Shown: positions 14,155-20,747, counted from the stretch's first letter. The stretch is DNA of 20,747 bases from JAZLGI01 sp045616225 (GCA_045616225.1 JAZLGI010000029.1:1-20747); one strand, 5' to 3'. Made by a program: numbers and translations. The notes: a model not told the origin generated them from the letters alone.

Positions 14155-16251
14155 TCAAGCCAATGAAACAAGAAGATCATCTGCTGAAAGCTGCTGTCCC
14201 TGTGAGACTGCAATCTTTGCAACTGTTCCATCACATGGAGCATAGATTTCATTTTCCATCTTCATAGCTTCCATAACAAGAAGAAGCTGGTTCTTCTTTA
14301 CTGCCTGACCTTCCTTAACTTCAATGCGGAGTACGAGACCCGGCATTGGAGCCTTAACTGCTGTACCACCAGCAACAGGAGCTGCTGCAGGAGCAGAAGC
14401 CGGAGCTGCCTGTACAGGAGCTGCTGCAGGAACTGCACCACCACCGATTGTGAGAATTACATCATCTGCATTGAGCTGGTCGCCGTTATTTACTTTGATT
14501 TCTGTTATTTCACCGTCACATGGAGCATAGATTTCGTTCTCCATCTTCATAGCTTCCATAACCACGAGAACCTGATTCTTCTTAACTTTCTGTCCTACTT
14601 TGACTTCTGTTCTGAGAATGAGACCCGGCATTGGAGCTTTAACAACTGCTGCACCACCTGCGACTGCCGGTGCTGCTGTGTGTGCTGCAGGAGCTGCAAG
14701 TGCTGCTGCATTGAGACCAAGAGCAACGTTGAGAGGATAAGATACTCCGTTTACTGTTGCACTGTCTTTGCCAAGCTTTACGCCGTAAGCTTTTCCGTTG
14801 ACTGTGACTGTGTATTCACCGTTCTTCTTTGCTTCTGCTTCAGCAGGATCGGCCTTTCTGACACCATTGACTTTACTCTTGCCTGTGAGATAGAGGATTC
14901 CTTTCTCTTTACATGAAGCTGCAATGAAGATATTTTCTTCTGTTTCTTCAATTCCGTTGTCTTTGAGCATCTTGATAGCTGCTTCACGGCCCTTCTTAGG
15001 ATCTGCATCATTGATATCAACGACTTTCTTTGTTGTAGGTTCCATCTTAAGCTGTTCTGCTGCAATCTTTACAACTTCCGGATCCGGAGCAACAGGAGTC
15101 TTTCCAAAGTAACCAAGAACCATCTTTCCGTAACCTTCTGCAATCTTTTTCCAAGGTCCGTAGATTACGTTGTTGAATGCCTGCTGGAAATAGAACTGTG
15201 AAACAGGAGTAACTGATGTTCCGAAACCGCCCTTTGCAACTGTCTCGCCCATAGCTTCAACAATTTCAGGATATCTGTCCATGAGTCCGTTATCTCTGAG
15301 CATCTGTGTGTTGGCTGTAAGAGCTCCACCTGGGAGAGGGAAGAACGGAATGTTAGGATTGACTGTTGTTGCTTCTGGTGGCAGGAAGTAATCTTTCATA
15401 CATTCTTTAAAGACATCTTCTGCTTTCTGAATAGCGTGAATATCTACACCAAGATCATACTCTGTGCCACGGAGAGCATGCCACATTGTAATGATGTCAG
15501 GCTGACAAGTACCGCCTGAAACCGGCTGCATTGAAAGGTCTACCTGGTTTGCACCTGCTTCAAGAGCACTCATGTACTGCTGAATACAGCAACCTGCTGT
15601 GTCGTGGCTGTGCATGACAATTGTAATATCCTTTCCGAGAAGCTTTCTTGCTCTCTTAACAGTCTCGTAAACAACTGCTGGAGTAGATGTACCTGAAGCA
15701 TCCTTGAAACAAAGGCTGTCAAATGGGATACCGGCATCAAGAATTCCACGGAGAACACCTTCGTAGAAATCAGGATCATGAGCGCCCTTTGTTTTTGGAG
15801 GAAGACTCATCATTGTAACTGTAATTTCATGTTTGAGTCCTGCGTCATGAATTGCCTTTCCGCTGTCAATAAGGTTGTTGACATCATTAAGAGCATCAAA
15901 GTTTCTGATTGTTGACATTCCATGCTTTGCAAACATGTCTGCATGAAGTTTGATAATGTCTCTTGGCTGTGAATCAAGACCTACAACGTTTACACCTCTT
16001 GAAAGTGTCTGAAGATTTGCATCCGGACCGGCAACTCTTCTGAATTCGTCCATCATTTCAAATGCATCATCATTGCTGTAGAAATAAAGAGCCTGGAAAC
16101 GTGCTCCACCACCTGCTTCAAAGTGTGTAATACCTGCCTTGCGTGCTGCATCAACTGCCGGCATGAAATCCTTTGTAAAAACTCTTGCTCCGTAAACGGA
16201 CTGGAAGCCGTCTCTGAAAGCAGTACACATGAAATTAACTTTCTTTGTCAT
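14155..16251 (-). CDS. oadA: Oxaloacetate decarboxylase alpha subunit with two tandem biotinyl domains
   Basis: Residues 1 to about 300 form a carboxyltransferase TIM barrel (FRDGFQS near the start, HSHDTAG, VDLSMQPVSGGT). The DxxQS, HxHDT and later regions match the oxaloacetate decarboxylase/pyruvate carboxylase family. The N-terminal motifs diverge from the usual form: CTAFRDGFQS for TVLRDAHQS, and FEAGGGARFQ for EVWGGATFD. A conserved helical region follows (about 310-460). Two biotin-carrier domains separated by an Ala/Pro linker carry VMEAMKMENEIYAPCDG, with biotinyl lysines at 569 and 664. The usual alpha subunit has one such domain. The enzyme moves CO2 from oxaloacetate to biotin. 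ATG 16251 has GGGAGG 7 nt upstream. The total length of 698 exceeds the usual 590 or so by one domain. Confidence 0.93.
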   Translation of the reverse strand: MTKKVNFMCTAFRDGFQSVYGARVFTKDFMPAVDAARKAGITHFEAGGGARFQALYFYSNDDAFEMMDEFRRVAGPDANLQTLSRGVNVVGLDSQPRDIIKLHADMFAKHGMSTIRNFDALNDVNNLIDSGKAIHDAGLKHEITVTMMSLPPKTKGAHDPDFYEGVLRGILDAGIPFDSLCFKDASGTSTPAVVYETVKRARKLLGKDITIVMHSHDTAGCCIQQYMSALEAGANQVDLSMQPVSGGTCQPDIITMWHALRGTEYDLGVDIHAIQKAEDVFKECMKDYFLPPEATTVNPNIPFFPLPGGALTANTQMLRDNGLMDRYPEIVEAMGETVAKGGFGTSVTPVSQFYFQQAFNNVIYGPWKKIAEGYGKMVLGYFGKTPVAPDPEVVKIAAEQLKMEPTTKKVVDINDADPKKGREAAIKMLKDNGIEETEENIFIAASCKEKGILYLTGKSKVNGVRKADPAEAEAKKNGEYTVTVNGKAYGVKLGKDSATVNGVSYPLNVALGLNAAALAAPAAHTAAPAVAGGAAVVKAPMPGLILRTEVKVGQKVKKNQVLVVMEAMKMENEIYAPCDGEITEIKVNNGDQLNADDVILTIGGGAVPAAAPVQAAPASAPAAAPVAGGTAVKAPMPGLVLRIEVKEGQAVKKNQLLLVMEAMKMENEIYAPCDGTVAKIAVSQGQQLSADDLLVSLA
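14231..14562 (-). repeat. 47-bp direct repeat inside oadA (biotinyl-domain duplication)
   Basis: The segments 14231-14277 and 14516-14562 match at 45 of 47 positions. They encode the two copies of the biotin-attachment motif, offset by 285 bp (95 codons). The near-identical DNA indicates a recent duplication or ongoing gene conversion. The repeat could allow domain loss or gain by recombination. Confidence 0.9.
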
Positions 16252-16265
16252 TTTAAACCTCCCTG

Positions 16266-16538
16266 TCAGTTCTTTTTTGCCATTGCTGCGGCTATTGCTA
16301 TTGCTACTTCTGCGTCATTTGAAGAGACCGCAGGAGCTACAACAGGTGCCGGAGCTGCCAAAGCTGCTTTTGGAGCTTTGGATTCGAATTTCTTTACAAC
16401 CTTGGACACAGTCAATGTTGTGAAAACAAGGATTGTAAGGAACACAAATACAATTGCCATGCCTAGAACCATCAGAATAAGTCCGTTGGACATTTGAGAT
16501 TTAAGCATTTCAGTTGGTAGTTGCGCTACACAGTACAT
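16266..16538 (-). CDS. oadG: Oxaloacetate decarboxylase gamma-chain-like small membrane protein
   Basis: The 90-residue protein has one membrane span (about 19-42, LILMVLGMAIVFVFLTILVF) followed by a charged segment (KVVKKFESKAPK). An Ala/Pro-rich linker comes next, then a short C-terminal helix (NDAEVAIAIAAAMAKK). This is the OadG/DUF plan: a membrane anchor that ties the alpha subunit to the beta subunit. ATG 16538 is preferred because GGGAG lies about 7 nt upstream; ATGs at 16508 and 16493 are in frame. The oadA start lies 14 nt downstream, so it is the first gene of the operon. Confidence 0.88.
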   Translation of the reverse strand: MYCVAQLPTEMLKSQMSNGLILMVLGMAIVFVFLTILVFTTLTVSKVVKKFESKAPKAALAAPAPVVAPAVSSNDAEVAIAIAAAMAKKN

Positions 16539-16561
16539 ACAACACTCCCATTTTTATTATG

Positions 16562-16575
16562 TCCCCATCAGGGGA
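16562..16575 (-). promoter_or_regulatory. Hairpin in the oadG leader
   Basis: The perfect 5-bp stem TCCCC/GGGGA with a 4-nt loop lies about 25 nt before the oadG start. It resembles in size and placement the G/C hairpin directly upstream of pckG, a functionally linked gene. Its function is unknown. Confidence 0.4.
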
Positions 16576-16595
16576 ACTTATATTTGATTTTTAGG

Positions 16596-16623
16596 TTGCC
16601 CTAATTATTCATGTTAATATTAC
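16596..16623 (+). promoter_or_regulatory. Candidate promoter of the mrp operon
   Basis: TTGCCC (16596-16601) and TATTAC (16618-16623) are 16 nt apart on the plus strand. They overlap the candidate oad promoter on the minus strand. The match is modest. Confidence 0.25.
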
Positions 16624-16632
16624 ATCTTTGAA
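16604..16632 (-). promoter_or_regulatory. Candidate promoter of the oadGAB operon
   Basis: On the minus strand TTCAAA (16632-16627) is followed after 17 nt by AATAAT (16609-16604), with 4 and 5 of 6 consensus matches. The leader of about 58 nt would contain a TCCCC-loop-GGGGA hairpin at 16562-16575. Confidence 0.4.
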
Positions 16633-16700
16633 AAAATAAGAACAAGGTGTCGCGATGTGATGAACTTGCTTATTTATGCTTAAGTGGTTATTTTAAGGCT

Positions 16701-17591
16701 ATGACACAAGACGAAAAAATAATTAACAACATGAACAAAATCGGACGCAAGATTCTTGTCATGAGCGGTAAGGGCGGAGTAGGTAAGACTACAGTAACTG
16801 TAAATCTTGCCAATGCACTCGTAAAACAGGGATATTCTGTAGGAATTCTTGACACCGATATTCACGGACCAAACATTGCAAAGATGCTTGGATGTGAAGG
16901 GGATAGCCTAAGTGCAACAGAGGACGGAGACATTCTTCCTGTTGTTTCTGCAAACGGAATTAAAGCAATAAGCTTAAGTTTTGCTCTAAAAGATCCAGGC
17001 GAGGCTATCATTTTCAGAGGTCCAATGAAGATTGGCGTTATAAAGCAGTTTTTAGCAGATGTCCAATGGGGTACTTTGGATTATCTTCTTATTGACTCTC
17101 CACCGGGAACAGGTGATGAGCAGCTAACCATTTGTCAGACCATTCAGGACTTAACGGGAACTGTTTTGGTTTCTACTCCACAGCAAGTCGCAATCCTTGA
17201 TGCAAGAAGAAGTATTTCATTTGCCAGACAACTTGATATCCGTATCATTGGCTTAATTGAAAACATGAGCTACCTCAGATGTCCTGATTGTAACAAGGAA
17301 ATAAGCATTTTTGGTAAAGACGGCGGTAAGAATCTCTGCATGGAAGAAAAAGTTCCGTTCCTCGGAGGAATTCCAATGGAAGTAGAACTTGGACAGAGTG
17401 AAGACAGCGGACTTAACTGGATAGCTAAGAACCCTGAGTCTGAATCTGCAAAAGTTTTCTTCCAAATTGCTGAATTTATACATAAATCAACCCAGCCTAC
17501 GGAAGGGGTAATTTATGTTCCTAAAGATGAGGGATGTTCTCCGTCATCATGTGCTACCTGTACAGAGGATTGCCCTTCCAGAAAGAAATGA
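16701..17591 (+). CDS. mrp: Mrp/ApbC-family Fe-S carrier ATPase
   Basis: The protein of about 296 residues has the deviant Walker A SGKGGVGKTT (22-31), DTDIHGPNIAKMLG (51-64), DSPPGTGDEQLT (132-143) and the CxxC pair Cys194/Cys197 that binds a bridging Fe-S cluster in the Mrp/NBP35 family. It would deliver Fe-S clusters to apoproteins. The last 18 residues add a second cysteine set (Cys279, 284, 287, 291: C-x4-C-x2-C-x3-C). Start choice: ATG 16701 is preferred because it leads quickly into the ATPase core, although its AAGG is very close (2 nt). A GTG at 16647 and an ATG at 16731 are alternatives. The stop overlaps the start of the Nudix gene (ATGA). Confidence 0.92.
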   Translation: MTQDEKIINNMNKIGRKILVMSGKGGVGKTTVTVNLANALVKQGYSVGILDTDIHGPNIAKMLGCEGDSLSATEDGDILPVVSANGIKAISLSFALKDPGEAIIFRGPMKIGVIKQFLADVQWGTLDYLLIDSPPGTGDEQLTICQTIQDLTGTVLVSTPQQVAILDARRSISFARQLDIRIIGLIENMSYLRCPDCNKEISIFGKDGGKNLCMEEKVPFLGGIPMEVELGQSEDSGLNWIAKNPESESAKVFFQIAEFIHKSTQPTEGVIYVPKDEGCSPSSCATCTEDCPSRKK

Positions 17592-18199
17592 CAAAAGTAA
17601 CAGAAAAAACTTTTCCTTGTTACTCTGAGTTACCGGATGAATCTCATCTGTTATGGGACTGTGATAAGTCTTCAACACTTCTGAAAACTCCAATATTTGA
17701 TGTTTGTTCTTCAACAAAGAAAAGCAGAAAAGGTAAGGCGTTTTCTTTTGTTGAGATAGATGCAAAACAATGGGTAAATATTATTCCGGTCGTTACCGGA
17801 GCAAACGGTAGGAAATACTTTGTTATGGAACGACAATTCAGACAGGGAAGTAACAGTATTTGTTTGGAGTTTCCGGGAGGTCTTGTTGAGGAAGGCGAGA
17901 CTGCCGAAGAGGCAGCAAAAAGGGAACTTTTGGAAGAAACAGGTTTGGTTTCAAACGAGCTGAAACTTATTGCAGACATTAGCCCTAATTCTGCTTTCAT
18001 GAAAAACAGATTATTCATTTTTACGGCAGAAAAGCTGGAAAATAGTGGCAAATTTGATTGGGACGACTTGGAAGACATAGATGTCTTCATAATGCCTGAA
18101 GAAGAAGTTTTAAGTGGCATAGGTAATGGAAAAATGGACAACGGTATTATGCTGATGTGTGCTTATGCTTATCTAAAACAAAGGGGAATAAAACTATGA
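17588..18199 (+). CDS. Nudix hydrolase, ADP-ribose pyrophosphatase type
   Basis: The protein of about 203 residues has a perfect Nudix box G-x5-E-x7-REUxEExGU at residues 98-120 (GLVEEGE...RELLEETGL). ERQFRQG and the EFPGG just before the box match the ADP-ribose pyrophosphatase group, which hydrolyses ADP-ribose or related nucleotide sugars with Mg2+. The substrate is not certain. ATG 17588 overlaps the mrp stop by 4 nt (ATGA) and its own stop overlaps the next start in the same way, so it is the middle gene of a translationally coupled operon. A start at 17534 would lie inside mrp and is rejected. Confidence 0.9.
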   Translation: MTKVTEKTFPCYSELPDESHLLWDCDKSSTLLKTPIFDVCSSTKKSRKGKAFSFVEIDAKQWVNIIPVVTGANGRKYFVMERQFRQGSNSICLEFPGGLVEEGETAEEAAKRELLEETGLVSNELKLIADISPNSAFMKNRLFIFTAEKLENSGKFDWDDLEDIDVFIMPEEEVLSGIGNGKMDNGIMLMCAYAYLKQRGIKL

Positions 18200-18918
18200 A
18201 AAAAACAATTTTTCTTATTGTAGCCGGTTTACTTTTACTGGTGTCATGTTCAACTGTAAACAATTCCAATTTAACTGAGAAATCTACAATTTCAGTCTCC
18301 GGAAGCGGAGCTGTTGTTATGGAAGCAGACTTGGTAACTTTTAATATAGGAGTTTCTGAAACAGCTTCTACAACAGGAGAAGCTCAGCAAATGGCTAATA
18401 AAAAGATTGCAGAAATTCTTAACCTCCTCAGAAGTTTTGATATAGAAGATAAGGATATTTCCACTACAAATCTTTCTTTTTATTCAGACTATTATTGGGA
18501 GGACGGAAAACAAGTTAAAACAGGGGAGCAGGTGAGTCAGAATATTTATGTTACCTTGAGAAAGAAAGATGCTTTTGCATCTCTTATGGACAAGCTTGGT
18601 TCAAGTGTAACAGGCATTACGTTTAATAATGTTTCCTTTACAGCTTCCGATAAAAAAGAAGCTCAGGAAAAAGCAAGAAGATTAGCTTATGAAGATGCCT
18701 ACGAAAAGGCTGCTGTTTATGCAGAATCATGTGGCCTTCAAGTTGGTAAACCTGTTTCTATTTCAGAAGGAGGTGCATATTTCAGTACCAGAGTAAACGC
18801 AGAGGCAAAGTATGAAATGGCAGCTGCAACTGCAGATGCACCGGCATACGGAACAGAAGCACCAAGCGGACAGCAGAGTGTAAATGTCAATTGTAATATT
18901 ACTTTTGAACTTATCTGA
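18196..18918 (+). CDS. SIMPL-domain (DUF541, YggE-like) lipoprotein
   Basis: The protein of about 240 residues opens with a lipoprotein signal peptide, MKKTIFLIVAGLLLLVSC, with the lipobox cysteine at 18. The SIMPL pattern follows: ISVSGSGAVVMEADLVTFNIGVSETA, later a QNIYVTLRKKD strand, and a C-terminal KARRLAYEDAYEKAAVYAESCG helix. Relatives such as YggE are envelope proteins whose deletion affects oxidative stress, but the molecular role is unknown. AAGGGG lies 9 nt upstream. The start overlaps the Nudix stop (ATGA). Its stop overlaps the convergent umuC gene by 8 bp. Confidence 0.88.
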   Translation: MKKTIFLIVAGLLLLVSCSTVNNSNLTEKSTISVSGSGAVVMEADLVTFNIGVSETASTTGEAQQMANKKIAEILNLLRSFDIEDKDISTTNLSFYSDYYWEDGKQVKTGEQVSQNIYVTLRKKDAFASLMDKLGSSVTGITFNNVSFTASDKKEAQEKARRLAYEDAYEKAAVYAESCGLQVGKPVSISEGGAYFSTRVNAEAKYEMAAATADAPAYGTEAPSGQQSVNVNCNITFELI

Positions 18919-20167
18919 TTTTTAAATCTGACCTACCTACGACAGGTAGGTCATTCCATTTGGTAGTATAGCAAGGAGAGAGATAGCGGAAGTTTGCCAA
19001 ATCTCTCTTTTTTGTTTTTCCTTGAGTTGCGCAGCTTATTTTATCCAAACCTATTTTATAAACCGCTTTTGATACTGCATCTTCTGACTTAGAACGATTG
19101 TTCTTTTCAAATAGAGAGTATTGATATTCTGAAAATGGGGTAAGATTCCAGGCAATAACTCTAATTGTCTTGTATTCTACTTCCGGCTGTATAATCTTTT
19201 CCGATATTTTCCTGGCCAGAGTCATAACCGTAGGAGTATAGCAAGAAGGTTCTTCAAGGTGTCCGGTGCCTATATCATATCCATAGCTTGTTTTGAATCT
19301 GTCTGTTATAAGCTGAATTGCAAAATCAGAAGCTTTTAGACTTTTTGAATATAGTTTGTTACATACTGTTGAACAATGGCATGATATTGCATTTTGCAGA
19401 GTATCAAAATCTGATATTCCTTTTGGAAAACTTATACTGCTTGAAAAAGATTGTCTGGTGGGATTTTCCGGTTCTATTACAGATATTCCTCTCAGTTCCT
19501 GAGCAGTTCTGAGTCCGCATATAGAGAAATTTTTCAGAATCCAGTCATCATCTGCCAATGCAAAATCCAAAGCTGTTTTTATTCCATGTGAGAAAAGTTT
19601 TGGTATGCTTCTGTACCCAATTCCCCAAACATCATCTATGGAAGTCCCTGCAAGTAGGGCTTTTTCATCATTTGGGCAGAGTACATAATATGATGAGTGC
19701 TTTTTCGCATAATGATTTGCAATTTTTGCAAGTGTTTTAGTTCTTGCCATTCCTATTGATACCGGCATTCCCATACACTTTTTAATTGATTTATTTAAAT
19801 CTGATGCCAACAATGTGTAATCTTCAAGTGACATTTCCGGAACATGAAAAAATGATTCATCAATAGAATAGATTTCAATAGATTCTGTCCTTGATTTTAT
19901 AAATTCCATTATCCTGTCTGATAAATCCTGATAGAGAGTATAGTTTGATGAAAACACTGCAACATGCATTTTCAGTAAATCATTTTTTACCTTAAAATAT
20001 GGAATTCCCCTGGTTATACCAAGTGATTTTGCTTCTTTTGATAAAGCAACAATACAACCGTCATTATTGGAAAGTACAACAACCGGGCTTTGAGCCAAAT
20101 CCGGTCTGAATACTTTTTCGCATGAGGCATAAAAAGAATTGCAATCTGCAAGCCCTATTAATTTCAT
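18911..20167 (-). CDS. umuC: Y-family DNA polymerase, UmuC type
   Basis: The 418-residue protein carries the Y-family catalytic motifs ADCNSFYASCE (Asp8) and YSIDESFFHV (Asp103, Glu104), plus GIPYFKV and SIGMARTKTLAKIANHYAKK. The length and the C-terminal little-finger region fit UmuC, the catalytic subunit of translesion polymerase V. It overlaps umuD by 4 nt (ATGA), so the two are coupled. The last codons contain a 9-bp hairpin (18930-18952), and the gene overlaps the SIMPL gene at its 3' end. Confidence 0.96.
   Translation of the reverse strand: MKLIGLADCNSFYASCEKVFRPDLAQSPVVVLSNNDGCIVALSKEAKSLGITRGIPYFKVKNDLLKMHVAVFSSNYTLYQDLSDRIMEFIKSRTESIEIYSIDESFFHVPEMSLEDYTLLASDLNKSIKKCMGMPVSIGMARTKTLAKIANHYAKKHSSYYVLCPNDEKALLAGTSIDDVWGIGYRSIPKLFSHGIKTALDFALADDDWILKNFSICGLRTAQELRGISVIEPENPTRQSFSSSISFPKGISDFDTLQNAISCHCSTVCNKLYSKSLKASDFAIQLITDRFKTSYGYDIGTGHLEEPSCYTPTVMTLARKISEKIIQPEVEYKTIRVIAWNLTPFSEYQYSLFEKNNRSKSEDAVSKAVYKIGLDKISCATQGKTKKRDLANFRYLSPCYTTKWNDLPVVGRSDLKIR
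18930..18952. terminator. Hairpin at the convergent SIMPL / umuC gene ends
   Basis: GACCTACCT-ACGAC-AGGTAGGTC is a perfect 9-bp stem with a 5-nt loop. It starts 12 nt after the SIMPL stop and lies within the last codons of umuC. No T-run follows on either strand, so it is at best a weak terminator or an RNA 3' stabiliser for the SIMPL transcript. Confidence 0.45.
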
Positions 20168-20541
20168 TGTCTGGTTTTCCTTACTATTGCAGTTACGACA
20201 CCAAACAATCTTGTGGTCTGACTTACTGTAATTGTACTAAAGGAGGGATTTTCCGGAACCAGACTTATTTTACCATCTTCCTTATGAAGATATTTTACTG
20301 TGAAATCTCCACAGTTTTCTGCAACAACAATGTCTCCGTTAATTGCACCTAAAGATCTATCTACGACAAGGATGTCGTCATTCATTATCACAGGACTCAT
20401 AGACTCTCCGTAGGCTCTGAGGCAAAAAGTTGAACAACGGTGTTTTATGAGATATGTATTAAAATCCAAAGAGTCTTCTCTGTTTTCTTCTCCGGGAGAA
20501 GGAAAACCGCAAATGACATCTCCTATAAGCTCTATACTCAT
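20164..20541 (-). CDS. umuD: UmuD-type S24 self-cleaving protein
   Basis: The 125-residue protein has the Cys-Gly self-cleavage site (C11-G12 in VICGFPSP). The catalytic Ser is in GESMSP (Ser47) and the Lys in FTVKYL (Lys83), with spacing as in UmuD/LexA. RecA-stimulated cleavage would activate it as the partner of UmuC. The part before the cleavage site is only 11 residues, compared with 24 in E. coli UmuD. There is no clear ribosome site before ATG 20541; a TATGAT lies only 11 nt upstream, so the transcript might be nearly leaderless. No LexA-type DNA-binding domain is present. Confidence 0.92.
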   Translation of the reverse strand: MSIELIGDVICGFPSPGEENREDSLDFNTYLIKHRCSTFCLRAYGESMSPVIMNDDILVVDRSLGAINGDIVVAENCGDFTVKYLHKEDGKISLVPENPSFSTITVSQTTRLFGVVTAIVRKTRQ

Positions 20542-20565
20542 GAGTAGAAGTTATCATAAAACAGC

Positions 20566-20594
20566 TTAACAATCAATAGTTAATTTTTGTTAAC
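20566..20594 (-). promoter_or_regulatory. Candidate operator upstream of umuD
   Basis: An inverted repeat TTAAC-N8-GTTAA (20566-20583) is followed by a further GTTAAC palindrome at 20589-20594. It lies 25-53 nt upstream of the umuD start, where an SOS repressor would be expected to act. It does not match the LexA boxes I know from E. coli or Bacillus, so the assignment is an inference. Confidence 0.35.
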
Positions 20595-20622
20595 TTTTTT
20601 AATAATAGTTGAATGAAAATCT

Positions 20623-20723
20623 AAATGCAACTTTAACCCTGTAAATGCAACCTGTGAAAATGAAAATGCAACTTACTGATAATTCTGAAAGAGTAAATGC
20701 ATTTCTGAAAAAGTAAAGGCAAC
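20623..20723 (+). repeat. Array of five AAATGCAACTT-like repeats, helically phased
   Basis: Copies of AAATGCAAC start at 20623, 20643 and 20664, with degenerate copies at 20695 (AAATGCATT) and 20715 (AAAGGCAAC). Several are followed by CTGT, CTGA or CTGAC and preceded by GT or AA. The offsets of 20, 21, 31 and 20 nt are close to whole DNA turns. Such repeats fit a transposase-bound IS21-type end or a multi-site operator. The array may continue beyond the window. Confidence 0.7.
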
Positions 20724-20747
20724 TTTCTGACAACAATATTTACAAAA

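Noticed and set aside
16647..16700. GTG start for mrp giving 18 more residues
   Set aside because: No ribosome site at a suitable distance, and the extra residues are not family-like.

Overview
The window looks like chromosomal DNA from a low-GC, anaerobic, fermentative bacterium. I think a host-associated spirochaete of the Treponema group is most likely. This is inferred from three things: GTP-type PEP carboxykinase together with a Na+-pumping oxaloacetate decarboxylase, a MalY/PatB enzyme of the cystalysin type, and the general codon and protein style. No rRNA, tRNA or other decisive marker is present, so the assignment is tentative.

Layout. (1) Positions 1-1800 are an accessory patch: the tail of a decayed IS21-family istA/istB pair, a repeat-rich non-coding stretch with IS-end-like repeats, and a Fic-domain AMP-transferase with an N-terminal DNA-binding domain. 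(2) Positions 1954-7104 hold a small nitroreductase, the Mg2+ channel/transporter MgtE behind an unusual structured leader with a short open reading frame, an NhaC-type antiporter whose 3' end overlaps mgtE, and a CPA2-type cation/proton antiporter. (3) Positions 7161-10358 hold a U32-family protein (RlhA-like) followed 3 nt later by a MalY/PatB aminotransferase. (4) Positions 10452-12823 hold pckG with a strong terminator, then a dCMP-deaminase-family gene. (5) Positions 12887-16538 on the minus strand hold the three-gene Na+-translocating oxaloacetate decarboxylase operon oadG-oadA-oadB. Its alpha subunit carries two tandem biotinyl domains. (6) Positions 16701-18918 hold the tightly overlapped operon mrp - Nudix hydrolase - SIMPL-domain lipoprotein. 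(7) Positions 18911-20541 on the minus strand hold umuD-umuC, followed out to the window edge by an array of helically phased short repeats.

How the genes fit together. PckG interconverts PEP and oxaloacetate. The oadGAB complex decarboxylates oxaloacetate to pyruvate and exports Na+, and two nearby antiporters could use or balance that Na+ gradient. This is a coherent sodium-linked C4 metabolism neighbourhood, although only oadGAB is clearly one transcription unit. The most unusual items are the mgtE leader, with three interlocking potential helices around a short ORF; the tandem biotinyl domains of OadA; and the phased repeat arrays at both window edges, which resemble IS21-family element ends.
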